Program-made: the position numbers and the translations under genes | Assembly (NCBI GenBank): GCA_030068145.1 | Contig: JAPJBO010000072.1 | Span: 1-64,000 of the forward strand | From: Diplonema papillatum | Lineage: Eukaryota; Euglenozoa; Diplonemea; Diplonemida; Diplonemidae | DNA: 64,000 bases | Reading direction: 5' to 3' | The notes under the pieces: generated by a model | The model's database searches: none | Seen by the model: only the letters and a program-made list of their open reading frames with translations | What the model was told of the DNA's origin: nothing | Shown: in pieces, positions 1-10,710 of the stretch | How the letters are laid out: each line of letters opens with the position of its first letter | Numbering within the stretch: the stretch's first letter is position 1

Positions 1-845
1 AGCACACTGTTAGCACCACATGTAAATTCAGTGCTCTTTCGCTGAGCACACTGTTAGCACCAGATGTACGTTCGCTGAGCACACGCTAAGCACCACAAGT
101 GCTCTTTCGCCACGACACGCGTGGTTCTTTGACTAGCACCACCTGCGTGCATGACAAGCACCACAAATGCTCACATGCAAGCACCAGTACGCATCGGCAT
201 CAAGTACGTTTCGTGTACCTTCGCCACTGCACGTGTAGTTCTTTGACTAGCAGCACCCACGTGCATGATTATGCGCGGTGCTGCTCACAAGCACCACAAT
301 GCTCACGTGCAAACACGAGTACGCGTCAGCATCAAGTACGCTTCCTGTGCTTTCGCCGCTGCAAGTGTAGTTCTTTGACTAGCATCACCTACGTGCAAGA
401 GGTTCTCACGTGCGAGCATCAGCATCAAGTACGTTTAATGTACTTTCGCCACTGCACGTGTAGTTCTTTAATTAGTACCATCGACGTGCATGATTATGCG
501 CGGTGCTGCTCACAAGCACCACAATGCTCACGTACAAGCAGAGAGTACGCATCGGTATGGGTGTTCTCACGTGCGAGCATCAGCATCAAGTACGTTTAGT
601 GTACTTTCGCCACTGCACGTGTAGTTCTTTAATTAGCACCATCGGCGTGCATGATTATGCGCGGTGCTGCTCACAAGCACCAATGCTCACGTACGTTGAG
701 TGTGCTCACGTGCGAGCATCAGCATCAAATACGTTCAGTGTACTTTCGCCACTGCACGTGTGGTACTTTGACAGGCACACCACCTACGTACAGGGAGTAT
801 GCGCGGGTCCTCACAAGCACCACAATGTTCACGTGCCACACGTGC
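1..845. repeat. Degenerate minisatellite, about 100-140 bp units
   Basis: Five to six imperfect units share the blocks CACTGCACGTGTAGTTCTTT, GTGCATGATTATGCGCGGTG and GCATCAAGTACG. Open frames across it are repeat artefacts. The array runs off the left edge of the window. No gene is seen in it. Confidence 0.8.
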
Positions 846-1000
846 CGTCCATGCAAGTGAACCTTGTCCCCTGCTCTTCAAAGAGGGGGTGGATCGTTGA
901 ACGGCGTGGTGTATTCGTTCGCCTCACGGCTGGGGGCTTCACATTGCCGCCGCCACTGCCCCGCAGCTGCCGAAAAGGGGCATCCGCATGCACGCGGGAG
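838..1000 (-). pseudogene. Decayed fragment of ferredoxin core region
   Basis: Read on the minus strand, this stretch aligns by eye to the middle of the ferredoxin gene at 1401-1560: the same order of blocks around the Fe-S loop, the His-Pro-Phe segment and the Gly-rich linker, but with many substitutions and small indels. It lacks the presequence and the C-terminus. It lies 250 bp downstream of the intact gene and is probably the remnant of a tandem duplicate. The 250 bp between them hold nothing recognisable. Confidence 0.65.
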
Positions 1001-1249
1001 CCGAACTACCTTGGTATGGATGCATGCACAGCTGCTGCATGGCATCCTGGGATCTGAGGACCACGAGGTCGTGGTAGCATCCCGTAGTGGTACTACGACG
1101 TGGCATCTACACCTACGAGGACGGTGTTTGCATACGTACGTACATACTACGTACATACCCTAGGTATACCATGAACAGGTATAGTGGTGGTGTGTGGTGA
1201 TAGGCATCAGCGTTAAGACATGTTCGGCGCACTACTTTTGTTGCCTTCA

Positions 1250-1747
1250 TCATTTTTCGACTTCGACCTCTCCCGACGCGCCTTGGTTGATCTGGCACTG
1301 GCAAGCCAGTCTCTTAGCCCCGGCGTCGCCGGCGAAGAAGCTGTTCTCGGCTTCCGTCAAGCCGTTGAGTATATCTGCGCCCTTCTTCACTTCCACCGCG
1401 CACGTGCCGCAAGTGCCCTCGATGCACGAGAACTGGATTCCTTGCTCTTCGCAGAAGGGGTGGATCTTGTGCGAGCCGGAAGACGTGTCGTACTCCTTCG
1501 CCTCGCCGTCCACCACAAGCTTCACGTTGCCACCCCCGCTGCCCAGTTGCCGGAGCGCCGCCATGGGGTCGTTGGACAGAACCTTCCGCATCCCCGGCAC
1601 GCTGCCGGCCGCGGCTCCGAAGAAGGGCCGCCCTGCGGCGCTCTGCTCGGTCGCAGCGCCCACGGCGCGCACGACCGCCTGCAACGCGGAGGCCGGCGCC
1701 CACGGGCCCGCGTGCAGCCTCGGCTGGACCGGCGCAATGGCTGCCAT
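1250..1747 (-). CDS. [2Fe-2S] plant-type ferredoxin with organellar presequence
   Basis: The 165-residue protein is a small electron carrier. The C-terminal ~95 residues form a plant-type ferredoxin fold. C108, C113 and C116 (CIEGTCGTC) and C149 (LACQC) fit the four cluster ligands of the C-x4-C-x2-C...C pattern. The first ~70 residues are rich in Ala, Pro and Arg with almost no acids, which suggests an organellar targeting presequence; mitochondrion is inferred. The start at 1747 is chosen because the whole presequence is repeated intact in a tandem copy upstream. The gene is intronless here. It could support a reductase such as the APS reductase nearby, but no partner is shown. Partial copies of itself lie on both sides. 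Confidence 0.9.
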   Translation of the reverse strand: MAAIAPVQPRLHAGPWAPASALQAVVRAVGAATEQSAAGRPFFGAAAGSVPGMRKVLSNDPMAALRQLGSGGGNVKLVVDGEAKEYDTSSGSHKIHPFCEEQGIQFSCIEGTCGTCAVEVKKGADILNGLTEAENSFFAGDAGAKRLACQCQINQGASGEVEVEK

Positions 1748-2670
1748 TTTCTCCTTCTTTTTCTTCTTCTTTCTTTACTTTGTCGCTGTCGTATAATTTT
1801 AGACTGTTTCGAGTTTGAGTCTCCGTGTGACCGTTGTTAAATGGGTTGTCATCGGTCTGCTGTCCGTATATTTACGTCTTTTCTGTGCGTACTTCATGTG
1901 TATTCTTACATGTTGGCTAGCTGTGTAGGACTGTAGCGACCGATTTTGCTCGAGATTCTGGGGTTGGTTGACCTTTGGTACAGTATTCGGGTGCTCGGAC
2001 ACATCCTTTGCGAGTCTAGAGGAAACGTGTTGTTCCGCATCCCCGGCACGCTGCCGGCCGCGGCTCCGAAGAAGGGCCGCCCTGCGGCGCTCTGCTCGGT
2101 CGCAGCGCCCACGGCGCGCACGACCGCCTGCAACGCGGAGGCCGGCGCCCACGGGCCCGCGTGCAGCCTCGGCTGGACCGGCGCAATGGCTGCCATTTTC
2201 TCCTTCTTTTTCTTCTTCTTTGTTTACTTTGTCGCTGTCGTAAAATTTTAGACGGTTTCGAGTTTGAGTCTCCGTGTGACCGTTGTTAAATGGGCTGTCA
2301 TGTAGCCCGTACCGGTCTGCTGTCCGTTACGGTTTCGAGTTTTAACAAACCGGTATGAGTCTCGTGGGGCAGAGATGGGGGTTTGAAGGGCGAGTAAAAA
2401 CGCGGTTGCAGTGATCGACCTTAGCAATTTTCTGTACGTTCTTCGTGGGTATTCTTTTTGTTTTGACCGATTTTGCGCGGGATTCTGGGGTTGCAAAGCC
2501 TCCGGTTGACCTGCGGTAACGTATTCGGAAGCACACGGGTGCTCGGACACATCCTTTGCGAGTCTAGATGAAACGGTGCTGTTGCGCATCCCCGGCACGC
2601 TGCCGGCCGCGGCTCCGACAAGGAGGGCCGCCCCTTGTCGCTCTGCTCGGTGAAGGCGCGTGCAGCTGGA
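1590..2670 (-). repeat. Tandem duplication of the ferredoxin 5' end
   Basis: The block covering the ferredoxin presequence and its upstream flank (1590-2035) recurs at 2036-2585 and, partly, from 2585. Each unit holds GCTGCCGGCCGCGGCTCC and the upstream motif GGTGCTCGGACACATCCTTT. The second unit is nearly identical to the gene over about 200 bp, so the duplication is young; the third is short and diverged. Confidence 0.85.
2036..2196 (-). pseudogene. Ferredoxin presequence copy without the ferredoxin domain
   Basis: Starting at 2196, this repeats the first 54 residues of the ferredoxin (MAAIAPVQPR to SVPGMR) exactly. It then runs into unrelated sequence and stops at 1906. If transcribed it would encode a targeting peptide with no Fe-S domain. 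It could also act as an alternative 5' exon for the gene downstream, since both lie on the same strand; no splice evidence was found. Confidence 0.75.
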
Positions 2671-4201
2671 GTGTATGTAGGTAAATCCGCGGAACAGCTG
2701 CACCAGACGCAGCTTGATCCGAGAGCTCGATAGGGGAGGTGGCGCTGGTTACCTGTCAGTCTCACAACTGACTGCTGCCCATGGTCCAGGTGCTTATGCA
2801 ACAAAACTAAAAAGAGAACGGTGAAAACTTCGCTTGATTATTCCTTCTCGAGCAAAAAAAAGTCGTCGTCGAGTGCAGACAATCCGGCAAAAAGGGAGGA
2901 AAAGGCAGCAGCGCGCGTTCTGCGGTGTTCAGGAACTGGGGGAGCGTGACAAACATTGGAGGCAGGCAAATAAAATGGGGGTGGGAGAAAACGATTGAAA
3001 GGAAACAGAGACGACGAAAAGATAAAGCAAAAAAAAAAAAAAACAGGAAGATGGGCCGGAAGGAACAATTTCAGACCCTACGGCTAGCTAAAAAAAGCCG
3101 GGTATGTGTGCCCGTGCGGTCCTTTGTGTAGCGGTCTACAAGTTTTCGCAGTGCACGATCCCACTGGCTCTTTGCAGCGAAGAGAATCTGAAAAAGACCC
3201 TTTCACGGAAAAAGAAAATGACTGACTCGGTGCGGCCTGTAACAAGCCGACGAAGGCATTGCATGCGTGCAGAATACTTGGAGGTACCACCTGAAGAAAC
3301 GATGCCACGGGTCTGCCACCAGCACATTACCTCTCCGTTAGCGGCAACCTCGAGTCTTCTCTGCAAGGCAGCGTGCTGTATCCGAAGGAAAAAGAAACAG
3401 AAGGGCTGATTCGACTAAAATGAGGGGAGGGGGGGAGTGGGGTTGTGGTGGATGCCAGCACGACAGCAATTCACCAGCAGGACGTCTTTATTCCTCTTTT
3501 GCCAGACTCGCTAGTAACCCGTGGTGTTCTTACGGGTAACCTTCGTTGCATGGGGGATGATCTGGCGGTTGACGTGGGCGCAGGCTCGGAAAGAACCCTT
3601 TTCGTTTGCCAAGATACGCAGACCTTGGGCATCCAGCTTCTGAGGCTGGACCTCACCGTGTGCATGACGGAAACTGGTCTTTCGGAACCTTTGGGGGGGA
3701 CGATGCTCGCGGGGTGAAGAATCCCATTCTTCCGTGAAGACCCACACCTCCACGCACGGCCGCGGTCGTGTCGGGACGATTCTGTACAATCGTCCACGTG
3801 CGCCCCAACCGCCCTCGCTGGGCAAAAGTCAGCCGGTGAAGACAGACACGCCCAGCAGGTGCGCGCGGGATGCTTGGGCCCGGGGGGGAAAACTTAGTTT
3901 AATGTTTAGGCAGGACACTGCCTCTCATGCATGTTTGATGCTAGCATCAAGTCTTCTTCGAAGAAGAGGGGGGGGAATTCGTAGTTCTAAGCTTTTACGT
4001 TTTGGCACTGTGTGTCTAGAGGAAATAGGTCTTGAATTGTGCTCGCGTTCCGTGGAGAGAGACAACTACCAACCTCCCCGCTCCATGCCTGCTGTGCACC
4101 TGGAACGCTCTTTTCTTGGCCACTGCGATTCAGCGCCGAATGAAAAGCTATTGATTCCGGTAAATTTACACATAGGAAAGCGGATGTAGAGGGGGAAGAA
4201 G
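2671..4201. other. Intergenic, no convincing gene
   Basis: AT- and purine-rich stretches (a poly-A run near 3030) and a moderately GC-rich block at 3440-3830 that is open on both strands. The minus-strand frame ending at 3511 has plausible composition but matches no family I recognise. Confidence 0.5.
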
Positions 4202-4413
4202 GCAAGAACCTGCTTCGAAACGATATCATGCTCAAAAACACCTGCACCCGTCCTATCTTCAAACCGGTTCTATCTGCGCCATGTTTCGGTCCTTTAAGCC
4301 ACGGACACGTAAGGCGGACCATCATCAGCGCGGAACCTGAGTGTCTGCAGACAGGACGGCGATGTGAGTCTGGATCGTCAGGCAGCAGACCGTAGCTCGT
4401 CACAGCCAGGATC
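4202..4413. repeat. Dispersed repeat R3, copy 1
   Basis: About 200 bp, shared with 33907-34112, 43413-43585 and 46706-46873. The best-conserved blocks are GGCGGACCATCATCAGCGCG and GAGTGTCTGCAGACAGGAC. There is no open frame common to all copies, so it is a non-coding repeat or retroposon. Confidence 0.8.
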
Positions 4414-4713
4414 CCCCATATAGGGTGTGGGTGCTCGAAAACAGTGCAAAAAAGAAGGGATAAAAAGAACAAGAACGAAAAGAAAACCGAAGTTCTCAGC
4501 AAGAAGTCTCTCAAGTCTTTCTGCTTACTAAACCGCAGGCAACGCGCCGCTGTCGAATTCTGCCGCTCTAGCACCCGGTTTGAACCCAAATACCCTCAAT
4601 TCATCGGGGTTGCGTCCAAACAAAGGCCGGGAGCTTTTTCTGCGTTATCGTCGATCCCGGGGGGGGGGGACGATCAGTTTGGTGTCTTGCGACTTTTTTC
4701 TTTTCGCATGTAC

Positions 4714-4743
4714 GTGTGGTGTGTGTGTGTGTGTGTGTGTGTG
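4714..4743. repeat. (GT)n microsatellite
   Basis: About 13 GT units lie 25 bp beyond the stop codon of the APS reductase, in its 3' flank. Confidence 0.9.
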
Positions 4744-4766
4744 TAGCGTCCGCGGGACTTTCGCTT

Positions 4767-5540
4767 TTACTCGGTCTTCTTTTGGTGCAGACCGCACTCC
4801 TTCTCGGTCGCGAGCTCCCACCACCACCGGCCCTCCCGCTCGTGCTGCTCGGGGAGGGTCGGCTTGGTGCAGGGTTCGCAGCCGATGGAGACGAATCCCT
4901 TCGCGTGGAGCGCGTTGAACGGGACGCCGAGGGACCGAATGTTGCTCCAGAGCTCGTGGCGGGTTGCGAAGGACAGCGGGTTGTACTTGACCAGCGGCTC
5001 TTCCGTTCTTCCCTTGAACACGGGGTCTACCTGGACAACCGGGATGTTCGTCCTCGTCACAGACTGGTCCTGGCGAACGCCGGTCACCCACGCGTCGAGA
5101 GTGGACAGCTTCTTCTTCAACGGACCGACCTTCCGAACGCCACAGCACTCAGCGTGGCCGTCCTCGTAGAAAGAGAACATTCCCTTGGTACCAACCAGGT
5201 TCTGCGTCTGCTCCGCATCCGGGAACGTGTACTCGATCCTGATGTTGTAGTGGTCCTCCACGGCTTGGAAGAACTGGTAGGTTTCCGCGTGGAGCCGTCC
5301 GGTGTCGAGGGAAAACACGCGGTAGTTGACGCCGGCCTGGTGGGCGAGCTCGATCAGGTACACGTCCTCGGCTCCGCTGAAGCTGATGCAGATGTTCTCG
5401 TGGCTCTCGAACGCCTTCTTCACGATGTCCTTCGGCGACCAGCCTTCCATCTCCTTCGAGAGCGCGGCGTAGTCGGTCGCGAAGCGCCTCTGGGCGAATC
5501 CGCCACGCGCCGCGAGCATCCCGAGTCTTCTCATCGCCAT
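4767..5540 (-). CDS. Assimilatory APS reductase, [4Fe-4S] type
   Basis: The 257-residue protein should reduce adenylylsulfate to sulfite and AMP in sulfate assimilation. It shows the nucleotide-binding SFSGAED loop (53-59), the Cys pair C132-C133 plus C221-x2-C224 that bind the 4Fe-4S cluster in APS reductases, and the catalytic C249 in ECGLH. The cluster cysteines separate it from fungal PAPS reductases. It lacks the C-terminal thioredoxin-like domain of plant APR, so it needs a separate thioredoxin or glutaredoxin. The first 22 residues (Arg-rich, RRFAT) look like a mitochondrial presequence. Mitochondrial sulfate reduction is known from Euglena, so that location is plausible. No intron, and no partial copies were found nearby. 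The start codon follows a purine-rich leader. Confidence 0.93.
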   Translation of the reverse strand: MAMRRLGMLAARGGFAQRRFATDYAALSKEMEGWSPKDIVKKAFESHENICISFSGAEDVYLIELAHQAGVNYRVFSLDTGRLHAETYQFFQAVEDHYNIRIEYTFPDAEQTQNLVGTKGMFSFYEDGHAECCGVRKVGPLKKKLSTLDAWVTGVRQDQSVTRTNIPVVQVDPVFKGRTEEPLVKYNPLSFATRHELWSNIRSLGVPFNALHAKGFVSIGCEPCTKPTLPEQHEREGRWWWELATEKECGLHQKKTE

Positions 5541-5635
5541 GGTTGATAGGCTTGTTCTTTTCTTCTTTCGGGCTGGTTTGCATGCAATATTGGATTATTC
5601 AACAATAAGTATTTGGTACTGACGCCGCACTTGCC

Positions 5636-6170
5636 GCCGCAAGCCGAACTTAGCACTCGAACTTAGCTTCACCCGAACTTTGCTTCACTCGAACTTAGCA
5701 TCACGCGAACTTTGCTTCACCAGTACTTAGCATAGTCGCCTGAACTTTGCTTCACTCGAACTTAGCATCACGCGAACTTTGCTTCACCAGTACTTAGCAT
5801 AGTCGCCTGAACTTTGCTTCACCAGTACTTAGCGTAGCCCGAACTTAGCGCCACTCGAACTTAGCATCGCCCGAACTTTGCTTCACCAGTACTTAGCATA
5901 GTCGCCTGAACTTTGCTTCACCAGTACTTAGCATAGTCGCCTGAACTTTGCTTCACCAGTACTTAGCGTAGCCCGAACTTAGCATCGCCCGAACTTTGCT
6001 TCACCAGTACTTAGCATAGTCGCCTGAACTTTGCTTCACCAGTACTTAGCATAGTCGCCTGAACTTTGCTTCACCAGTTTTTAGCATCGCCCGAACTTTG
6101 CTTCACCAGTACTTAGCATCGCCCCAGCTTTGCTTCACCACAACTTAGCATCGCCCGAACTTTGCTTCAC
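5636..6170. repeat. Satellite R6, ~32-35 bp units
   Basis: Tandem variants of GAACTTTGCTTCACCAGTAC and GAACTTAGCATCGCC. The array resumes at 6495-6852, and an inverted, more diverged stretch lies at 34440-34640. Confidence 0.95.
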
Positions 6171-7175
6171 TTAGCTAACACGAAACGACACAAAATGGAG
6201 GACAGAAGGCTACGCGGCAGCAGCGAGTAGCTAGTAGTAGAGGCTCGCGAGCTTGTCGGACGATAGCATCCGCTTGGCGAGAAAGGTGAGAGGAGTCGCG
6301 GGTTTGTCGGAAGAGATTCGTTCCATCGCCGTGCGAGTGGGCGTGCAGCTTTATCGGTGCGCAACGTGACATTTCTTCACGGGCCACCGAAAAATCTCTC
6401 AAGTGAACTTGCACTCTAAAAACGGTAGTGCGCAGCCGGTCACCCATATCCCCTGGAACCGCATCGAATTGCCAGCTGCTGTCCATCACAGTGTCGCCTG
6501 AACTTTGCTTCACCAGTACTTAGCATAGTCGCCTGAACTTTGCTTCACCAGTACTTAGCATAGTCGCCTGAACTTTGCTTCACCAGTACTTAGCTTTAGC
6601 ATCGCCCGAACTTTGCTTCACCAGTACTTAGCATAGCCCGAACTTAGCGCCACTCGAACTTAGCATCGCCCGAACTTTGCTTCACCAGTACTTAGCATAG
6701 TCGCCTGAACTTTGCTTCACCAGTACTTAGCATAGTCGCCTGAACTTTGCTTCACCAGTACTTTGCATCGCCCGAACTTTGCTTCACCAGTACTTAGCAT
6801 CGCCCCAGCTTTGCTTCACCACAACTTAGCATCGCCCGAACTTTGCTTCACTTAGCTAACACGAAACGACACAAAATGGAGGACAGAAGGCTACGCGGCA
6901 GCAGCGAGTAGCTAGTAGTAGAGGCTCGCGAGCTTGTCGGACGATAGCATCCGCTTGGCGAGAAAGGTGAGAGGAGTCGCGGGTTTGTCGGAAGAGATTC
7001 GTTCCATCGCCGTGCGAGTGGGCGTGCAGCTTTATCGGTGCGCAACGTGACATTTCTTCACGGGCCACCGAAAAATCTCTCAAGTGAACTTGCACTCTAA
7101 AAACGGTAGTGCGCAGCCGGTCACCCATATCCCCTGGAACCGCATCGAATTGCCAGCTGCTGTCCATCACAGTGT
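6117..7175. repeat. Segmental duplication of 378 bp inside satellite R6
   Basis: 6117-6494 and 6798-7175 appear identical by eye, 681 bp apart, with satellite R6 between them. The unit contains CAAGTGAACTTGCACTCTAA (also seen, inverted, at 18974) and an R2 fragment near its right end. The open frames it contains are duplicated but resemble nothing known. Confidence 0.9.
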
Positions 7176-7489
7176 ACCACAGTGGAGACAACCGCAACCC
7201 CGGCGATGCAGATTATCGCCGCAGATTCTTTGCATTCTAACAGAGCCTGCACATCAGGATTCGAACGAGTGCAAACGACTGAAGCACGACAAGGTACGAT
7301 CGAAGTGGGTAGTCACCTAGCGCAAATGCAGGCCACGCTGCAGATACTCTGCATTCTAACCTCAAACTAACTTCAAGTAGCCGGCTATCAGCAGGGTGTA
7401 ATCGCCGCGGAATCGGGTGCAATCATCAGTTTAGTAATCGAGTTCAGGTCGCTTTCTAAAGGGGGCAGGTGAATTGGCCCAAAACAAGG

Positions 7490-7660
7490 CGCAGGTCTTA
7501 GAGGCTCTCATTTGAGTTTCGTCTACGGCCTCGCTGTGCGGGATCAAAACGGGCTGCCGGGTCGGACGTACTCCTACGTCAATGGTGGACTTCTTAGATC
7601 GTAGGGAAGACAAACTTCTGCGAAAGCATTCGACAAGATGTCTTCATCAATCAAGACTGT
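7490..7660 (+). rRNA. Degenerate SSU rRNA fragment
   Basis: Plus-strand sequence matching the central SSU domain: GAGTTTCGTCTACGGCCTCG, then CTTCTGCGAAAGCATTCGAC. By eye it is roughly 85% identical to the corresponding stretch of the minus-strand SSU block at about 12640-12810. It is isolated and diverged, so a pseudo-fragment. It stops where the hairpin at 7666 begins. Confidence 0.85.
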
Positions 7661-7665
7661 TGCTT

Positions 7666-7849
7666 GGTGCAGTCTTGGTCTCCGGTGACCATGAGCGCCA
7701 AGCGTCGGAAACGCGATTCGGTGTGTGCGGGGAGCGCGGAAGGTAGGAGCACACACCGAATCGCGTTTCCGACGCTTGGCGCTCACGGTCACCGGAGAAC
7801 AAGACTGCACCAGCAACTGGGGAGCGCGGAAGGTAGGAGTAGCTGGTGC
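7666..7849. repeat. Two adjacent hairpins sharing one loop sequence
   Basis: The arms 7666-7728 and 7749-7811 are inverted complements at about 61 of 63 positions, around the loop GGGGAGCGCGGAAGGTAGGA (7729-7748). Immediately to the right, GCACCAGCAACT (7807-7818) and its near-complement (7838-7849) form a second stem around the same loop sequence (7819-7838). Confidence 0.9.
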
Positions 7850-9461
7850 ATGCTAACCTCAGACTTCCACGCTACATCACGGTCTGCCAGGAGGGGATGG
7901 ACCGGCGTAGCTTCATTAGCTGCTACTTGTCGTAGGATCCTCGGGCTCTTTCTTCGCGTAGTTCCGCTCGCCAAAGATCTGCGTTCCAACCCGCACCTGT
8001 TTTTTTTTTTTTTTTTTTGTATAAGCAGGCAGCAGGACCTTATGCAGCCCGTTTTCTCCTTCAGAATAGACACCAAGCCCGTTTTCTCTGGCGAGTCTTA
8101 ATAAAGGGGGGGTCCGGGGGGCACCGCCCCCGGGAGACGGTACGGTACATTGAGCCTCAGAATCTGGTGTCCTGGCTGAAGGCAGGCCTTCTGCAGCCAG
8201 CTTTCTCCTTCAGAAGACACCTAGCCTGCCCCTGCCAACCCAGAATACAGACACCAAAACGCTGCCCAACAACAATCCGAGGTAGTGTAAATCAATCCAA
8301 CCTCCCACCCGGTTTCCAATTTTTTTTTTTTTTGGGTGAGTTACCTCACCCAACCGCTGCAGTGCATAACCCCCTGGCACCCAGTGTTCGCTTTAAGACC
8401 GGTGGCCCAGTCATTTTTCAAAACTGCCTCTGGGCAGTTTTTTATTTCGAAGCATGTCAGGCGTGTGGCTGTCTTTACTAGTGTTCGTCTTCCAGGGGTT
8501 TCAGCGCAGGTAGCCACGTACACAATGGAGCTTACCTGCAGCCTGGATACGGCCGAGTCGCGAGCCCCCTCCCCAGTCGCTGAGTCAGCTTCGTCAGGAT
8601 GGCGTAAGGACAGAATTCTAGGCATGACCCGTCTGGGTTAACTGAACCAAGGTTCGTGCAAAATGCCGTCGGTAGCTATTCGGTTATCCTTCGGCTGGCT
8701 GAGGCATTTTTGCTGTATCTGTTGTGGCTGGGTTGCTTCTGACTGTGTGCAGGATCCTTCCCCGAACAAAAAGATTTGTTCCAGTCGTTAGCTATCAGTA
8801 TATGATGGCTGCTGGCTTTCCTTCTGGACATCGCGACATCTCTGGACAATTTCACCCGCCGCTGTGCCGCGCCCTCGTGCGAGGTCGACACAACTGTATG
8901 TCGTGCGTGAACTTGGCATTGAGTTCATCGAGCTCGGCTGAGCTGAAGGCTCGCACCGACCACGCAACTTGTGGAGGCTACTGGGCGTCTCGGCAGGCCC
9001 ATGCCAACCAAGTGGCCTGCTTCAGTATTTTCGGCGGTTTTCCTTCCCCTGGTCAGGGTGGTTCACTCCCCGTGTTGAGTTTTTGTTCAGGTTTTCACTG
9101 GATTTCTTGGTCAAGCACCAGCTGGCACAGCCCATTCTATGAATCAAAACATCAAAGTGACCCAGGAAAAAGGTACGGCTGGTCGTTGTCCATTTCATCA
9201 CACGTTAGTACTGGCCGTTGTGTGCCAGCTGGATCTGCAGCATGTTAGCCGGCTCAGTGTCGTCGCTGGGTTTCGGCTCCGGACGGTAACTAGGGCGCAT
9301 GTGGAAGAAAACACAGCCAGGTGGGAGGCAGGTAGGGCCTGCCTGGCCCTGGCACGACAACACTGCTGGTCACTTTTGACCCAAATATGACTGGTCAGCC
9401 GGTCTGTTTTGCCCCAAAAATGATCGGTCATAAATGACCCGTCAGTTTTCAGCGATGGATT
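7850..9461. other. Intergenic, no gene recognised
   Basis: Contains a T-run at 8000-8018, a second near 8320, and two diverged copies of CAGC(C)CGTTTTCTCCTTCAG-type sequence at 8040-8240. Open frames here show no family motifs. Confidence 0.5.
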
Positions 9462-9760
9462 TTTTAGAGTTAAAGTTCGCTTGAAATTCCGGGGTTTTAG
9501 GGTCTCCGTGTGACCGTTCATGAATGGGTTCTCTTAGAGCAAGAAAGGGCTATGTGGTTACGGGTTGTATATTGCGTGCACGCTTTCGTTATGGGTTATG
9601 GCTAGCCATGTCCGGGACTGTTTGTGACCGACACCAAGTACATTCCTTCGTGGAGTGTAGTCTTGGGCCCCCCACGTTCTACAAGTTGAGCAGGGGTTGC
9701 CTTGTAGCCCGTACCGGTCTGTTGTCCGCGTTTATATGTATTTTCTCGCAGTGTGGTGCT
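9462..9760. repeat. Dispersed repeat R1, long copy
   Basis: Starts at TTTTAGAGTTAAAGTTCGC and contains GTCTCCGTGTGACCGTTCAT and CGACACCAAGTACATTCC. Related pieces lie at 1800-1850, 2250-2300, 13729-13800, 18974-19045, 45484-45880, 46895-46976 and 54056-54120. Non-coding; no terminal structure is clear. Confidence 0.8.
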
Positions 9761-9939
9761 TGGATTTCGCGGCACTTGCGGTGCTTCACGTGGTGCGGGT
9801 TGTTTCCGTCCTAAAACAAGGTTTTTTTTGGGTAGGGTTTTTAAGTCATAAATGACCGGCTTTTTTCATAGCGCGAGCACTGCAAGCACCCGCTTTGTAG
9901 GAAATGCTTGAGGAGACTGCCAGTTGCGATAGATCAAAG

Positions 9940-10017
9940 GAGGTGAATGTGCTGTAGCCCACACGACAAACACAGGTGAATCTGGGTTTAGTGGCGGGCG
10001 TAAGCGTTCAACAAGAC
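9940..10017. repeat. Dispersed repeat R8, copy 1
   Basis: About 78 bp shared with 52672-52757, including AGTGGCGGGCGTAAGCGTTC. The identity of this short block against unrelated flanks suggests either a small retroposon or a structured RNA. Confidence 0.75.
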
Positions 10018-10662
10018 CCCACTTTGTAGTTGTACTGTTTTCTCCCCCTCTAGCATCCTTCGAAATGAGCACAAGGCGGTCCCTCGAGTATTTTTCAAGT
10101 GAAAGGTTCGGTTGAGAACCGAGATCGTAATGACACGCATGAGAGGAAGAATTCTACCCCAAGCAACGGAACAATTCGCTCCGCGCCCCCCAGCACTAAA
10201 GGGTTCGCCCGGCTCGCTGCGTACTAGTGGTACTGGGGCACCAGGTGGGTAGCGTCACCTCCCGATGCGAGCTGATTGCCGGATGGATGCGGGCAACTGC
10301 ACCTTTTGTACCACTGGTGGTGCTTCCAGGTCACGCGCAATCGGGGGTTTGAAACATGATGGTTAATATCAAATGCCCGCACCCACGTGGCGTTGACTGT
10401 GGCTGGTCTTTGTAAGGGCTGCCTTGATGTTACTTTGATCAAACTCACACTAAGCTGAAACTAGTGGTACTAGTAGTGCTCTCGTCCTTGCTGCTGCGTG
10501 AGCAAGATTGATGGTGCATAACAAACGTAGAAACACCATGCCAATATGCTCATCTGTATGCCACGAATTTCTTTAAGCGAGGGGTAAATTACCGTGTTTC
10601 TCTCGGGATAGCGGGGTAATAACCTTGAAGACCTTCGGTCTTTTACGACCAAAAAAGAACAG
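10018..10662. other. Intergenic, nothing recognised
   Basis: Mixed-composition sequence without a convincing gene, RNA or repeat. Confidence 0.5.
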
Positions 10663-10710
10663 GCGTGTGTTTGTTTGTACTTGCCGGGGGAGGATTAGCC
10701 TGCTAGTGAT
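10663..10710. repeat. Short repeat R7 at the edge of the SSU block
   Basis: GCGTGTGTTTGTTTGTACTT followed by GCCGGGGGAGGATTAGCCTG. The same 40-bp block occurs at 36566-36605 and, inverted, at 46339-46376. Two of the three copies abut SSU rRNA fragments. Confidence 0.85.

Noticed and set aside
99-860. Several Thr/His/Ser-rich plus-strand frames
   Set aside because: They follow the minisatellite units, overlap in different frames and show no domain.
5200-7175. CRISPR-like array
   Set aside because: Regular repeats without unique spacers, and the genome is eukaryotic; it is satellite DNA.
9255-9886. Third, ~630-bp hAT-like element
   Set aside because: The right end resembles the family (GCGCGAGCACTG), but no matching left end or 8-bp duplication was found.
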